From the NCBI GenBank assembly GCA_004557975.1, contig SFEV01000025.1, positions 1-54,591 on the forward strand: a DNA stretch of 54,591 nucleotides, written 5' to 3'. Position numbers and translations under genes: made by a program. This document shows positions 9,105 through 17,974 of the stretch, piece by piece. Each line of letters starts with the position of its first letter. Position 1 is the first letter of the stretch. Source of the DNA: Lachnospiraceae bacterium. Lineage in GTDB: Bacteria > Bacillota > Clostridia > Lachnospirales > Lachnospiraceae. The notes beneath the pieces were generated by a model. The model did not search any database, was not told the DNA's origin, and was given only the letters and a program-made list of their open reading frames with translations.

Positions 9105-9893
9105 ATGACATATCAATATAAAAGAAAGCATAAAGAAAGTTTCAGACGAATACATTATATCGTTGTGAAGAACAGTGTGCTCCGAAAAGTATGTGAATTG
9201 CTGTACCCGCCCCGCTGTCCGTTCTGTGATGCAGTGCTGGACAGGTCTGAGCAGGAGACGGGATACTGCCGGATGTGTGCAGGGAGACTTCCGTGGGTTC
9301 GCGGCAGTGTATGTATGAAATGCGGGAAGCCGGTGAAGTATCAGGAGCAGGAGTACTGTCCCGACTGTGCCGGAAAACATCATGTTTTTGATCAGGGTGT
9401 GGCTGCATTTACGTATTCAGGCTGTATGCCGTCCAGTGTTCACCGTATGAAATCCTGCAACAGGCGGGACTATCTCGATTTTTTTGCTGCTGCCATGGCC
9501 GGGGCCTGCAGCCGCAGACTGGCTTCATGGAAGCCGGAGGTGATTCTTGCAGTACCGATGCATCCTTCAAGGCGTGCGGCCAGAGGATATAACCAGTCAG
9601 AACTGCTGGCAGAAAAAATCAGTGTATGGACCGGGATCCCTGCTGATCTGACAGCCCTTGTGTGTGTCAGAAAAACGAAAACCCAGAAAACGCTGAGCAG
9701 GAAAGAGAGACAGGCGAATCTGCGGGGCAGTTTCGCAGTCAGGAGATCCTTTCTGGGAGTTTCCGGAGTCCTCGTGGTCGACGATGTTTATACGACAGGG
9801 AGTACAATGGATGAGATAGCCGAAGTATTGAAGGCTGCAGGTGTATCCCGTGTTTATTTTTTGGTTTTATGTATCGGAAAAGGGAAAAATTAA
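9105..9893 (+). CDS. comF: ComF family phosphoribosyltransferase-like protein
   Basis: ComF proteins assist DNA uptake in transformable bacteria and may couple a helicase to imported DNA; in non-competent hosts the role is unclear. This 262-residue protein has the family zinc ribbon (CPFC...CRMC...CMKCG...CPDC, residues about 36-88). A phosphoribosyltransferase fold follows with PRPP loop VLVVDDVYTTGST (about 223-235) and the motif RGYNQSELLA. The start is uncertain because no strong ribosome site precedes ATG 9105; a later start inside the first 25 residues is possible. It lies directly after recD2, a pairing that fits DNA processing. Confidence 0.88.
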   Translation: MTYQYKRKHKESFRRIHYIVVKNSVLRKVCELLYPPRCPFCDAVLDRSEQETGYCRMCAGRLPWVRGSVCMKCGKPVKYQEQEYCPDCAGKHHVFDQGVAAFTYSGCMPSSVHRMKSCNRRDYLDFFAAAMAGACSRRLASWKPEVILAVPMHPSRRAARGYNQSELLAEKISVWTGIPADLTALVCVRKTKTQKTLSRKERQANLRGSFAVRRSFLGVSGVLVVDDVYTTGSTMDEIAEVLKAAGVSRVYFLVLCIGKGKN

Positions 9894-9894
9894 G

Positions 9895-9923
9895 TATGCA
9901 CCGCGAAAAATGTGTGTTATACT
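9895..9923 (+). promoter_or_regulatory. Possible promoter of the cdaA operon
   Basis: There is a strong -10 (TATACT, 9918-9923) with a poor -35 (TATGCA, 9895-9900) at 17 bases, 46 bases upstream of cdaA. Confidence 0.35.
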
Positions 9924-9968
9924 AAAAAACAATAGCAGGTTTGTTGAAGATGTGAGAGGAGCGGGAAA

Positions 9969-10847
9969 ATGAGCAGTGTAAAAGTATGGCTGACGAATTA
10001 TCTGAAATGGTTCACGGATTCGGCAGCTTCCATTTCTTTTATTGATATACTGGAGATTCTGATTCTGGCTTTTCTGGTTTATACGCTGCTGCTGTGGATT
10101 AAGAATACAAGGGCATGGACGCTTCTGAAGGGTATTATGGTACTCGTTATCTGTGTGTCGATTGTATATCTGTTCCAGATGGATACACTGATTTTTCTGG
10201 TAAACAGAATGATTGATATAGCAATTATTGCTGCAGTTGTTGTATTTCAGCCGGAGCTGCGCCGTGCGCTGGAGCAGCTGGGAGAAAAGCAGATTGTTTC
10301 ATCACTGATTCCGATTATTGACACGAACCGTGGTGTATCAGAGCGGTTCAGTGACAAGACGCTCAATGAGATTGTGAAGGCAGCTGTTGAGATGGGAAAG
10401 GCAAAGACAGGTGCTCTGATTGTGATTGAACAGAATATTCGCCTGGAGGAGTACGAGCGGACCGGAATTGTGCTGGACTCTGTGCTGACAAGTCAGCTTT
10501 TAATCAATATTTTTGAACATAATACACCGCTGCACGACGGAGCGGTGATTGTGAAGGGCAACCGGATTACAGCGGCAACGTGCTATCTGCCGCTGTCAGA
10601 TAATATGATGCTGAGTAAGGAGCTGGGTACTCGCCACAGAGCGGGGGTCGGAATCAGTGAAGTGACTGATTCCATGACCGTCATTGTATCCGAAGAGACC
10701 GGAAAGATTTCTGTGGCGTATAAAGGAGAGCTGAAGCGCAATGTGCCGCCTGACGTTCTGAAAGAACAGCTGGCAATTCTCCAGAATAAATCCGTTGCCC
10801 CGAAGAAATTCAATCTCTGGAAAGGTTGGAATAAGAATGAAGCATAA
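9969..10847 (+). CDS. cdaA: Diadenylate cyclase CdaA (c-di-AMP synthase)
   Basis: CdaA makes the second messenger cyclic di-AMP from two ATP at the membrane. It is essential in many Firmicutes for potassium and osmotic balance and for wall integrity. The 292 residues comprise three N-terminal membrane helices (about 25-95, ending MIDIAIIAAVVVFQPELRRALEQLG) and a DAC domain with the catalytic HDGAVIV and RHRAGVG motifs (near 180-225). The ATG at 9969 follows GAGAGGAG. The gene overlaps cdaR by 11 bases, the usual cdaA-cdaR coupling. glmM, the common third gene, is absent here and an HPr-like gene takes its place. Confidence 0.96.
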   Translation: MSSVKVWLTNYLKWFTDSAASISFIDILEILILAFLVYTLLLWIKNTRAWTLLKGIMVLVICVSIVYLFQMDTLIFLVNRMIDIAIIAAVVVFQPELRRALEQLGEKQIVSSLIPIIDTNRGVSERFSDKTLNEIVKAAVEMGKAKTGALIVIEQNIRLEEYERTGIVLDSVLTSQLLINIFEHNTPLHDGAVIVKGNRITAATCYLPLSDNMMLSKELGTRHRAGVGISEVTDSMTVIVSEETGKISVAYKGELKRNVPPDVLKEQLAILQNKSVAPKKFNLWKGWNKNEA

Positions 10848-12147
10848 ACTGACCAGAAATATCGGATTAAAGTTTTTATCGCTGATCGTGGCCTTTCTGA
10901 TCTGGCTTCTGGTGGTCAATATTGATAATCCTACAACGTCGCATTTGTACCGTGACATTAAAATTCAGACAATTAATGAGGACAGTGTGACGGCGATTGA
11001 CAAAGTGTTCGATGTGGTATCAGACGATACAGTGGTCATCAAGGTGACGGAGCGCAGGAGCGTGCTTGAGAGCCTGAGATCGTCCGATTTTACGGTTGTG
11101 GCGGATATGGAGAATCTGAACGAGATGAATTCAGTTCCCCTGGAGGTGACATGCAGCAACCCTTCGGTGACTCTTGATGAGATGCAGATTGTTCCGTCTT
11201 CGATGAAGGTAAAGCTGGAGCAGAGGAAACAAAGCGATTTCGTGGTCAATGTCACGTACAGCGGTAAGCCGGCCAACGGCTACGAGGTGGGCAGGCTTGA
11301 AGTGGTGCAGGGAAAGACAGTGCAGATTGCGGGCGCAGAGAGCCTGCTGAACAAGATCGGCAAAGTTGTGGCAAATGTTAACGTCAGCCGTATCGACTGC
11401 GATAAACGACTCGAGGTGGAACTGGAGGTATATGATAAGGACGGCGATTCGATGGGTGCTCAGATGGAGCGCCTTCAGATCAAAGATTCCTCCGGAGTAC
11501 TGCTGGATGAAAACAAGGTCATGGTGGATGTCACACTGTGGGAGGTTATGGCAGATATTCCTGTTCAGGTGGAGACTTCCGGTACACCTGCAGAGGGATA
11601 TCGTCTTTCGGGTATTTCAACTGTGCCTGTGACTGTGGATGTGGTAGGAACCGCTGAGGCACTGGCAAGGCTGAACGGCAAGATTATTCTGAAAGATCAG
11701 ATATCCATAGATGGAAGACAGGAAAACTTTACAGAGGAGCTGGATATAACAGAAACACTGGCAGATATTGAGGGATTGCGCCTTGTGGCAGATGCAGACC
11801 CGACTATTTCCGTGTCGGTTCAGATAGAGAAGCTTGGAACGCAGACAATGCAGATTCCTCTGTCCAATCTCGAAGTTCTGAACAAGCCGGACAATATGAC
11901 GCTGACTTTTTCACCGGCAGATGAGATTTCTGTGAGTATCTATTCCAGAAACAGCGGAGACACGATACGGCTCAGCGATATTAAAGCGCGGATAGATCTG
12001 GCGGTATGTGCAGAGGCAGGAGACTATGATATTCCGGTGGAGATTGAGCTTCCGGAAGGATATGCACTTGTCTCAGAGGTGAGCCTGACTGTCAATGCGA
12101 GAGGACAGGAGCAAAACGAAAATACGGCGGCAAAAACGGAGGAATAG
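10837..12147 (+). CDS. cdaR: CdaA regulator with YbbR repeats (CdaR)
   Basis: CdaR is a membrane-anchored extracytoplasmic protein that binds CdaA and modulates c-di-AMP synthesis. I set the start at ATG 10837, inside the end of cdaA, after AGGTTGG. This gives 436 residues beginning with a positive N-terminus and one membrane anchor (KFLSLIVAFLIWLLVVN, about 11-28). The rest is about four YbbR-type beta modules of about 80 residues, recognisable by recurring elements such as SDFVVNVTYSGKPANGYEV and ADIPVQVETSGTPAEGYRL. A Glu/Lys-rich tail ends the protein. The overlap with cdaA implies translational coupling. Confidence 0.92.
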   Translation: MKHKLTRNIGLKFLSLIVAFLIWLLVVNIDNPTTSHLYRDIKIQTINEDSVTAIDKVFDVVSDDTVVIKVTERRSVLESLRSSDFTVVADMENLNEMNSVPLEVTCSNPSVTLDEMQIVPSSMKVKLEQRKQSDFVVNVTYSGKPANGYEVGRLEVVQGKTVQIAGAESLLNKIGKVVANVNVSRIDCDKRLEVELEVYDKDGDSMGAQMERLQIKDSSGVLLDENKVMVDVTLWEVMADIPVQVETSGTPAEGYRLSGISTVPVTVDVVGTAEALARLNGKIILKDQISIDGRQENFTEELDITETLADIEGLRLVADADPTISVSVQIEKLGTQTMQIPLSNLEVLNKPDNMTLTFSPADEISVSIYSRNSGDTIRLSDIKARIDLAVCAEAGDYDIPVEIELPEGYALVSEVSLTVNARGQEQNENTAAKTEE

Positions 12148-12148
12148 C

Positions 12149-12421
12149 ATGACAGAGAGAAGACTTACGGTGACGCATCCATTGGGACTCCATTTAAGAC
12201 CGGCAAAAGATTTGTGTAAAATAGCGATGGAATACGAATCAAAGATCACGATCCGTTTCCGAAGCAGAGAATTTAATGCAAAGAGTCTGCTGAGCGTGCT
12301 GAGCGCGTGTGTACAGCAGTCAGATGAGCTTATACTGGAATGCTCGGGCAGTGATGAGGATGCTGCGGCAGAAGCTATCTCCTCGTTTATCGAGCACGGT
12401 ATGGACGAAACAGACAGATAG
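12149..12421 (+). CDS. HPr family phosphocarrier-like protein
   Basis: This 90-residue HPr-fold protein starts at ATG 12149, one base after the cdaR stop, with ACGGAGGA as ribosome site inside cdaR. The phosphorylation histidine sits in HPLGLHLRPAKD at residue 15, as in canonical HPr. A serine (S47 in NAKSLLSVLSA) matches the HPr-kinase regulatory serine. The active-site loop has Leu where classic HPr has Ala (GLHLRPA versus GIHARPA), so this may be a paralogue like Crh or NPr rather than the general PTS carrier. Its place in the c-di-AMP operon suggests a regulatory link to carbon status; that is inference. A bidirectional terminator follows. Confidence 0.88.
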   Translation: MTERRLTVTHPLGLHLRPAKDLCKIAMEYESKITIRFRSREFNAKSLLSVLSACVQQSDELILECSGSDEDAAAEAISSFIEHGMDETDR

Positions 12422-12461
12422 AATATTGAAGCAGACAATGCCATGATTCTGCATTATGCAA

Positions 12462-12500
12462 AACAAACAGCCGTCGGCAAGTGCCGTCGGCTGTTTGTTT
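12462..12500. terminator. Bidirectional terminator between convergent genes
   Basis: A 17-bp stem with one T-T mismatch (AACAAACAGCCG outer part, GGC/GCC inner part) closes on an AAGT loop. It has T-rich flanks on both strands. It separates the cdaA operon from the convergent L,D-transpeptidase gene. Confidence 0.9.
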
Positions 12501-12542
12501 GCAGTTGATTCGTATTTATTTCTGATACTTTCCAATCAGATG

Positions 12543-14297
12543 TCAGGCATTCGGATCGGTCGGATCGTAATTCTGATTAGCCGGAATCTTACTGATTGTA
12601 GGTTTACCCAGGGGCATTGGTTCGCTGTCACTGATGATGACCTTTGTTCCGATCGGGCAGTTATCATACAGCCATTTTGCATCGATGACCTGCAGACGGA
12701 TACATCCGTGGGAAGCAGGATTACCGAGATTGTTGTATGCCGGTGTAAACAGTGAGTGATTATCCTGGAAGTTCGTGTACGTCACAGAATGGAACAGGAT
12801 ATCACTTGTAATATGGGAACAATACTGTCCCCAGGAAGGTCCCATCAGCTCATGCCAGCGAAGCTTGTCCAGAAGCTTGAAGGTGCCGGTCGGTGTAACG
12901 GAAGGTGCCAGCGCTGTGGAACAGATCATTGCCTTGACCGGAGTATTTCCGCGGTAGATCGTAATACAGTTCTGCTTGCGGTTTACACGGATCAGCCAGT
13001 CTCCGGTAATTTCCAGTGCACCGCTCTTTCCGAGATTATACGTCTTTCCGTCGATGGACTGGGTACCGGTCAGCATCCTGCCCGTGGTTTTGTCCAGATA
13101 ATATTTCTTCATATTATCGACAAACCATCCGGTTTTCATTGTGCCGTCCTTATTGAAATAGTACCAGTAGCTCTTGATCTTTACCCATCCTGTCTTGGCA
13201 GCTCCGTATGTGGAAGATGTCTTGACCGGATTCAGATAATATTTTTTGCCGCCGGATGTGAACCATCCGGTCTTCATTACACCGGTTGTCTTGCTGAAAT
13301 AATACTTCCGTCCATTCAGTTCCATCCAGCCTGTCTTGCGGACACCGGCTCTGGCGCCGTATTTCACAGCGTAATATGTCTTGCCGCCTGTGGTGATAAA
13401 GCCTGTTTTCTGAACACCGTTGGCATTGAAGTAACGATAATTGCTTCCGACTTTATACCATCCGGAGGTAGCACGCGCACCGTTGTCATCTGGATTCAGA
13501 TAATACTTGTACTTGCCGATGGTCCGGAAACCGTACAGGCGCCGCCCCGTTTTTTTGGAGTGATAATAGTATTTGCCGTCAAGCTTGACCCAGCCTGTCT
13601 TGGAGGCTCCGGTCTTCTGTGTGAAGTAGTACGTGTAGTTTCCTACAGTGACTGTACCGCTGACACGCGCACCTGTCAGCGGATCGAAATAATATCGCTT
13701 TCCGCTGATGGTCTTAAGTCCTGTCTTCAGTACGCCGCTGGCGGAGGCGTAATAGTACTTGCCGTCGTAAGAGGAACACTTGTAGGAGGTCAGGCGCCCG
13801 TCGGCAGGTGTAACGTGGTACAGCTGATTGTTTACCGTGATCGTGCCGAAGTGGATGACACCTGTCGGATCGGCATAGAAGTATTTGCCGTTTACCTCCA
13901 CCCAGCGGTCAACGGCGATGGAGCCGTTTTTGCTGTCGTTAAAGTAGTAGCAGAAATCGTCGGTTTCCTTCACTTTGTTCAGCCCGGCGTATCCTGTAAC
14001 GAGTGCGCCGCTGGTCGGATGAAAGAAGTATGTGGCATCCTGGAACTGGACTGCACCTGTGACACGGTAACCCTCTGCGTTGAAGTAATACGTCTTGCCG
14101 TTGATGGTGACAACCTGATTTGTTACGCGCACACCGTCTTTTTCACAGTAAACGCCGTTCGCATCCTGCTTCAGCTCCTCTGCGGCGCGGACAGTTGTCA
14201 TGTTCTGCGCTGTGCCGGGTATGGCAGTGAAGGCAGGGACGGACAATGCCAGTCCGGCGGCGAGGCAGAATGCGGAAATCCATTTTCTGATTTTCAT
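12543..14297 (-). CDS. Secreted L,D-transpeptidase with about 17 cell-wall-binding repeats
   Basis: This is a probable peptidoglycan cross-linking or protein-anchoring enzyme acting outside the membrane. ATG 14297 follows AAGGGGAG on the - strand and gives 584 residues. A signal peptide (KWISAFCLAAGLALSVPAFTA) comes first. Then about 17 aromatic repeats of about 20 residues follow, of the choline/glucan-binding type (GWVKLDGKYYY, TGWFTSGGKKYYLN and similar), from about 45 to 435. A C-terminal YkuD domain carries the catalytic SHGCIRL, preceded by a conserved His (NHSLFTPAYNN). A degenerate repeat array this long is typical of clostridial surface proteins. It is read from its own promoter, back to back with the glycosyltransferase genes. 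Confidence 0.93.
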   Translation of the reverse strand: MKIRKWISAFCLAAGLALSVPAFTAIPGTAQNMTTVRAAEELKQDANGVYCEKDGVRVTNQVVTINGKTYYFNAEGYRVTGAVQFQDATYFFHPTSGALVTGYAGLNKVKETDDFCYYFNDSKNGSIAVDRWVEVNGKYFYADPTGVIHFGTITVNNQLYHVTPADGRLTSYKCSSYDGKYYYASASGVLKTGLKTISGKRYYFDPLTGARVSGTVTVGNYTYYFTQKTGASKTGWVKLDGKYYYHSKKTGRRLYGFRTIGKYKYYLNPDDNGARATSGWYKVGSNYRYFNANGVQKTGFITTGGKTYYAVKYGARAGVRKTGWMELNGRKYYFSKTTGVMKTGWFTSGGKKYYLNPVKTSSTYGAAKTGWVKIKSYWYYFNKDGTMKTGWFVDNMKKYYLDKTTGRMLTGTQSIDGKTYNLGKSGALEITGDWLIRVNRKQNCITIYRGNTPVKAMICSTALAPSVTPTGTFKLLDKLRWHELMGPSWGQYCSHITSDILFHSVTYTNFQDNHSLFTPAYNNLGNPASHGCIRLQVIDAKWLYDNCPIGTKVIISDSEPMPLGKPTISKIPANQNYDPTDPNA

Positions 14298-14362
14298 ATT
14301 GTTCTCCCCTTGTTTTATTGATTTTTCAATGTGTCTGGAATATTCAGCCATTGTCTCTGTCT

Positions 14363-14391
14363 ATTATATCTTCTGACCATGGGGAATGCAA
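14363..14391 (-). promoter_or_regulatory. Promoter of the L,D-transpeptidase gene
   Basis: On the - strand, -35 TTGCAT (14386-14391) and -10 TATAAT (14363-14368) are separated by 17 bases, 65 bases upstream of the start codon. Confidence 0.7.
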
Positions 14392-14507
14392 GTTGGATGG
14401 ATGGAAAAAAATCTTAAGAATTTAGTAAATCTTTGGTTATATTTCCATGAAATGGCAGTATTACTTTTTTAATAATTCTTAAAAAAGGTGTCAGATATTC
14501 TTTGAGG

Positions 14508-14536
14508 TTGTCAATTAGCCGGAAGTGATTTATAAT
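14508..14536 (+). promoter_or_regulatory. Promoter of the glycosyltransferase genes
   Basis: -35 TTGTCA (14508-14513), a 17-base spacer and -10 TATAAT (14531-14536) are near consensus. Together with the divergent promoter they fill the 304-base gap between 14298 and 14601; the rest of the gap is AT-rich, with nothing else recognised. Confidence 0.8.
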
Positions 14537-14601
14537 AAAACATATTGGCGAGTAAACAGCAAAGCAGATTCTGCATATCTGCTTTACGAGGAGTGAACAC
14601 A

Positions 14602-16011
14602 GTGAGAAAAAGGGAACGATACAAAAGACTGATTATGTTTTTGGCCTCCGTTCTGATCGTTGCAGTGCAGACCGGGGCTTTTGCGTATACATGGTTTCAC
14701 GATTATCATGTGAAGTCAATTATCGGAAGACGGTACGGCTATTGGGGACACTGGGCACTGATTGGCCTTTATGCGCTGATGGTGATTCTGGTTTCCAAAC
14801 TGTTTTCTGCGTTTAAAGTCGGATACCAGCGTGTCCTGGATGTTGTGCTGTCACAGATTTTTTCTGTGCTGATTGTCAATGCTGTGGCGTATCTGCAGCT
14901 GGCACTGATCGGTCGCTGGCGTTTTCTGACCCATATCGAGCCGATGCTGCGCGTGACTGCGTTTAATCTCTGCGCGGTGCTGCTGTGGGTATTTTTCATG
15001 CGCTGGATATACGCCCGCATTTATCCGCCCCATGCAGTGCTGCTGATATACGGAAGATTCAGTCCGAAGGCTCTTTTGCGCAAGATGGAGGGGCGCAGGG
15101 ACAAGTACATCGTGACCGGCAAAATTTCTCTGGATTGCGGTGTGGATGCAATCAAGCAGGAGATTCTGAAGCACGAGGCAGTGATGATCGGTGATATTCC
15201 GTCCCACGAGAGGAATCTCTTTTTGAAGTACTGCTTTGAAAATAATATCCGGTGCTACTGTCAGCCCAAGATTTCCGATATTATGGTGATGAGCTCCGAA
15301 AAAATCCATATGTTTGACACTCCGCTTCTTCTGTTCCGCAACTGCGGACTGACCATAGAAAAACAGGTGATCAAGAGGGTTTTCGATCTGGTTGTCTCTG
15401 TACTGATGCTGATTGTGCTCTCGCCGCTTCTGCTTCTGATTGCACTTCTGGTTAAAGCGTATGATGGCGGCCCCGTATTTTACAAGCAGGCCCGTCTGAC
15501 AAAGGATGGCAGAGTTTTCATGGTCTATAAATTCCGGAGTATGTGTGTGGATTCGGAAAAGCAGGGTGCCCGTCTGGCGATGAAGCGTGACAGCCGTGTG
15601 ACTCCGATTGGCAATATTCTCAGAAATATTCATTTCGATGAGCTGCCGCAGTTGCTGAATATCATCAAAGGCGATATGTCTCTGGTGGGACCACGGCCGG
15701 AGCGGCCGGAAATTGCGGCGGAGTACTGTAAGGAAATTCCGGAGTTCTCCTACCGGCTGAAGGTAAAAGCCGGCCTGACCGGCTATGCGCAGGTATACGG
15801 AAAGTATAATACGACACCGTACGATAAGCTGAAGCTGGATCTGACCTATATCGAGAATTACTCTTTTCTGCTTGATCTTCAGCTGATTGCCACAACGGTG
15901 AAAATCCTGTTCCAGAAGGAAAACACCGAGGGTGTGGAGCAGTGGCAGAAAACGGCTGCAGCCGGGACAGGCAGAAGTGAAACGAAAAACAGTAAAAAGT
16001 CGGCACAATAA
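14602..16011 (+). CDS. Polyprenyl glycosylphosphotransferase (sugar transferase)
   Basis: This membrane enzyme probably loads the first sugar phosphate onto undecaprenyl phosphate for a surface polysaccharide. I place the start at GTG 14602, eight bases after GAGGAG, giving 469 residues. Four membrane helices occupy about residues 10-145, and a soluble nucleotide-binding-like region lies at about 150-270. A fifth helix (FDLVVSVLMLIVLSPLLLLIALLVK) leads into the bacterial sugar transferase domain with VYKFRSM, DELPQLLNIIKGDMSLVGPRPERPE and KAGLTGYAQV. The sugar cannot be read from sequence. The next gene is a family 2 glycosyltransferase about 50 bases downstream. Confidence 0.93.
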   Translation: MRKRERYKRLIMFLASVLIVAVQTGAFAYTWFHDYHVKSIIGRRYGYWGHWALIGLYALMVILVSKLFSAFKVGYQRVLDVVLSQIFSVLIVNAVAYLQLALIGRWRFLTHIEPMLRVTAFNLCAVLLWVFFMRWIYARIYPPHAVLLIYGRFSPKALLRKMEGRRDKYIVTGKISLDCGVDAIKQEILKHEAVMIGDIPSHERNLFLKYCFENNIRCYCQPKISDIMVMSSEKIHMFDTPLLLFRNCGLTIEKQVIKRVFDLVVSVLMLIVLSPLLLLIALLVKAYDGGPVFYKQARLTKDGRVFMVYKFRSMCVDSEKQGARLAMKRDSRVTPIGNILRNIHFDELPQLLNIIKGDMSLVGPRPERPEIAAEYCKEIPEFSYRLKVKAGLTGYAQVYGKYNTTPYDKLKLDLTYIENYSFLLDLQLIATTVKILFQKENTEGVEQWQKTAAAGTGRSETKNSKKSAQ

Positions 16012-16060
16012 AAGCCGGTATATATTATAAGAAGAAACAGATGATCAGAAAGAGGCACAC

Positions 16061-16837
16061 ATGGTGAATATAAAACAGTCCTTGCCTGTTGTATCAGTGA
16101 TTATTCCGGCCTACAGGTGTGCCGGGACGATCCGGCAGGCCATTGATTCTGCACTGGCACAGGAGGTTTTGCTGGAAATTCTTGTGCTGAATGACTGCTC
16201 CCCGGATGAGCTGGATGATGTGATGTCGGCTTACAGCGGCGTGGAACAGGTGCGGTATATACATAATGAGAAGAATCTGGGAGCCGCAGCTTCGCGCAAT
16301 CGCGGCGTGCAGATGGCGCGCGGCGCTTATACGGCTTTCCTTGACGCAGATGACTGGTGGGAGAGAGGAAAACTGAAAAAACAGCTCGAGCTTATGGAAC
16401 GGGAGCAGGTAGTGCTTTGTTCTACCGGGAGAGAACTGGTGACACCGGAGGGAAGGCTGACAGGGCGCGTGATCGGAGTGAGGGAGCAGATTACATACCG
16501 CTCCCTGCTTTTGCATAACTGTATCAACTGCTCCTCTGTTCTGATCAGAACTGAGGTGGCGCGGGAATTTCCCATGAAGCATGAAGACAGCCATGAGGAT
16601 TATATTACGTGGATGGCAGTTCTGAAAAAATACGGACGGGCGGCTGCTGTCAATGAGCCGCTTCTGAAATACCGTCTGAGTGCAGGAGGAAAATCAGGAA
16701 ATAAACTGCATTCAGCTGCCATGACTTTTAAAGCATACCGGTATGCCGGATTCGGGAGAGTGCAGTCCTGCTTCTGGTTTTGCGCTTATGCGTTAAACGG
16801 AGTCTGGAAATATGCGTGTGCGTTTGCGCGAAAGTGA
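16061..16837 (+). CDS. Family 2 glycosyltransferase
   Basis: This is a GT-A fold, nucleotide-sugar-dependent transferase, probably cytoplasmic and working on the lipid-linked sugar made by the preceding gene product. The 258 residues begin with VSVIIPAYRCAGTIRQAIDS. The metal-binding DADDWW box is at about residues 95-100, and a C-terminal aromatic stretch (SCFWFCAYALNGVWKYACAF) may touch the membrane. ATG 16061 follows AAAGAGG. The acceptor is unknown. The pyrF promoter begins about 30 bases after the stop, so these two glycosyltransferase genes form a unit of their own. Confidence 0.9.
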   Translation: MVNIKQSLPVVSVIIPAYRCAGTIRQAIDSALAQEVLLEILVLNDCSPDELDDVMSAYSGVEQVRYIHNEKNLGAAASRNRGVQMARGAYTAFLDADDWWERGKLKKQLELMEREQVVLCSTGRELVTPEGRLTGRVIGVREQITYRSLLLHNCINCSSVLIRTEVAREFPMKHEDSHEDYITWMAVLKKYGRAAAVNEPLLKYRLSAGGKSGNKLHSAAMTFKAYRYAGFGRVQSCFWFCAYALNGVWKYACAFARK

Positions 16838-16865
16838 TATTGGCACACCAGAATTTGTCAGGTAC

Positions 16866-16894
16866 TTGCAGGTACAGCATCCTTATGTTAGAAT
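16866..16894 (+). promoter_or_regulatory. Promoter of pyrF-pyrK-pyrD
   Basis: -35 TTGCAG (16866-16871), 17 bases, -10 TAGAAT (16889-16894). The 9 bases ATGTTAGAA around the -10 recur at the pyrE promoter. I see no PyrR attenuator in the 75-base leader. Confidence 0.7.
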
Positions 16895-16968
16895 ATCAAA
16901 AGCTGCCAAAACGGCAGAAAAGATAGAAGCAACTTATGAAAGAGAAAATAAAATACGGAGGACCAGCC

Positions 16969-17901
16969 ATGATTCAGAAGCTGATTACAAACATCAAAAA
17001 AACAAATGCACCGATCGTAGTGGGACTCGATCCGATGATGGGATTTGTGCCGGAGAATATCACGAAAAAAGCGTTCGAGGAGTACGGTGAAACGCTGGAG
17101 GGAGCAGCGGAGGCCGTATGGCAGTTCAACAAAGCAATTGTTGACAGCACATATGATCTGATTCCGGCTGTGAAGCCGCAGATCGCGATGTATGAGCAGT
17201 TCGGAATACCTGGTCTTCTCGCATTCAAAAAGACAGTGGATTACTGCAGGGAAAAAGGACTTGTAGTTATCGGTGATGTAAAACGCGGTGATATTGGTTC
17301 CACATCTGCTGCCTACGCTGTGGCGCATCTGGGCCGCGTAAAGGTGGGCGGAAATCTTCTGACACCTTTCGGAGAGGATTTTGCTACAGTAAATCCATAT
17401 CTGGGATCAGACGGTATCAAGCCGTTCATCGATGTATGTAAAGAAGAAAAGAAGGGACTGTTTATTCTTGTAAAGACCTCCAATCCTTCCAGCGGAGAGT
17501 TTCAGGATCAGCTGATCGGTCAGGACAAAAGACCGCTCTATGAGCTGGTTGGTGAGAAGGTGGCACAGTGGGCCGAGTCCTGTATGGGTGAGACATACAG
17601 CTATATCGGAGCTGTTGTCGGAGCAACGTATCCGGAGATGGGAAAGGTTCTGCGCAGAGTGATGCCGAAGTCCTTTATTCTTGTCCCTGGCTACGGCGCT
17701 CAGGGCGGAAAGGCGGAGGACCTGGTGCATTATTTCAATGAAGATGGTCTGGGCGCGATTGTCAACTCTTCTAGAGGAATTATTGCCGCATATAAGCAGG
17801 AAAAATATGCATCGTTCGGTCAGGAGAATTTTGCGGATGCAAGCCGTCAGGCAGTGCTTGATATGATTGAAGATATTAATCATGTACTGGAAAACCGCTG
17901 A
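16969..17901 (+). CDS. pyrF: Orotidine 5'-phosphate decarboxylase
   Basis: PyrF converts OMP to UMP, the last step of de novo pyrimidine synthesis. The ATG at 16969 lies after ACGGAGGA; the frame is open upstream but lacks a better site. The 310 residues fit the longer type-2 OMP decarboxylase subfamily: an early GLDPMMGFVPE, the catalytic GDVKRGDIGSTSAAYA (lysine in DVKRGD) and the phosphate-binding LVPGYGAQGG with SSRGI near the C-terminus. The gene heads a pyrF-pyrK-pyrD unit. The aspartate transcarbamoylase and dihydroorotase genes are not in this window. Confidence 0.97.
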   Translation: MIQKLITNIKKTNAPIVVGLDPMMGFVPENITKKAFEEYGETLEGAAEAVWQFNKAIVDSTYDLIPAVKPQIAMYEQFGIPGLLAFKKTVDYCREKGLVVIGDVKRGDIGSTSAAYAVAHLGRVKVGGNLLTPFGEDFATVNPYLGSDGIKPFIDVCKEEKKGLFILVKTSNPSSGEFQDQLIGQDKRPLYELVGEKVAQWAESCMGETYSYIGAVVGATYPEMGKVLRRVMPKSFILVPGYGAQGGKAEDLVHYFNEDGLGAIVNSSRGIIAAYKQEKYASFGQENFADASRQAVLDMIEDINHVLENR

Positions 17902-17974
17902 ATCGGGAACAGGATCATAAGCTATTGAGAGGACTGCAGGCTGATGGAGAACAGCCTGCGGGAAGGAGTATACA

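Noticed and set aside
12756..14321. 521-codon open frame on the + strand opposite the L,D-transpeptidase
   Set aside because: It is the antisense image of a repeat-rich gene; the - strand frame has a signal peptide, repeats and a catalytic motif, and the + strand frame has none.
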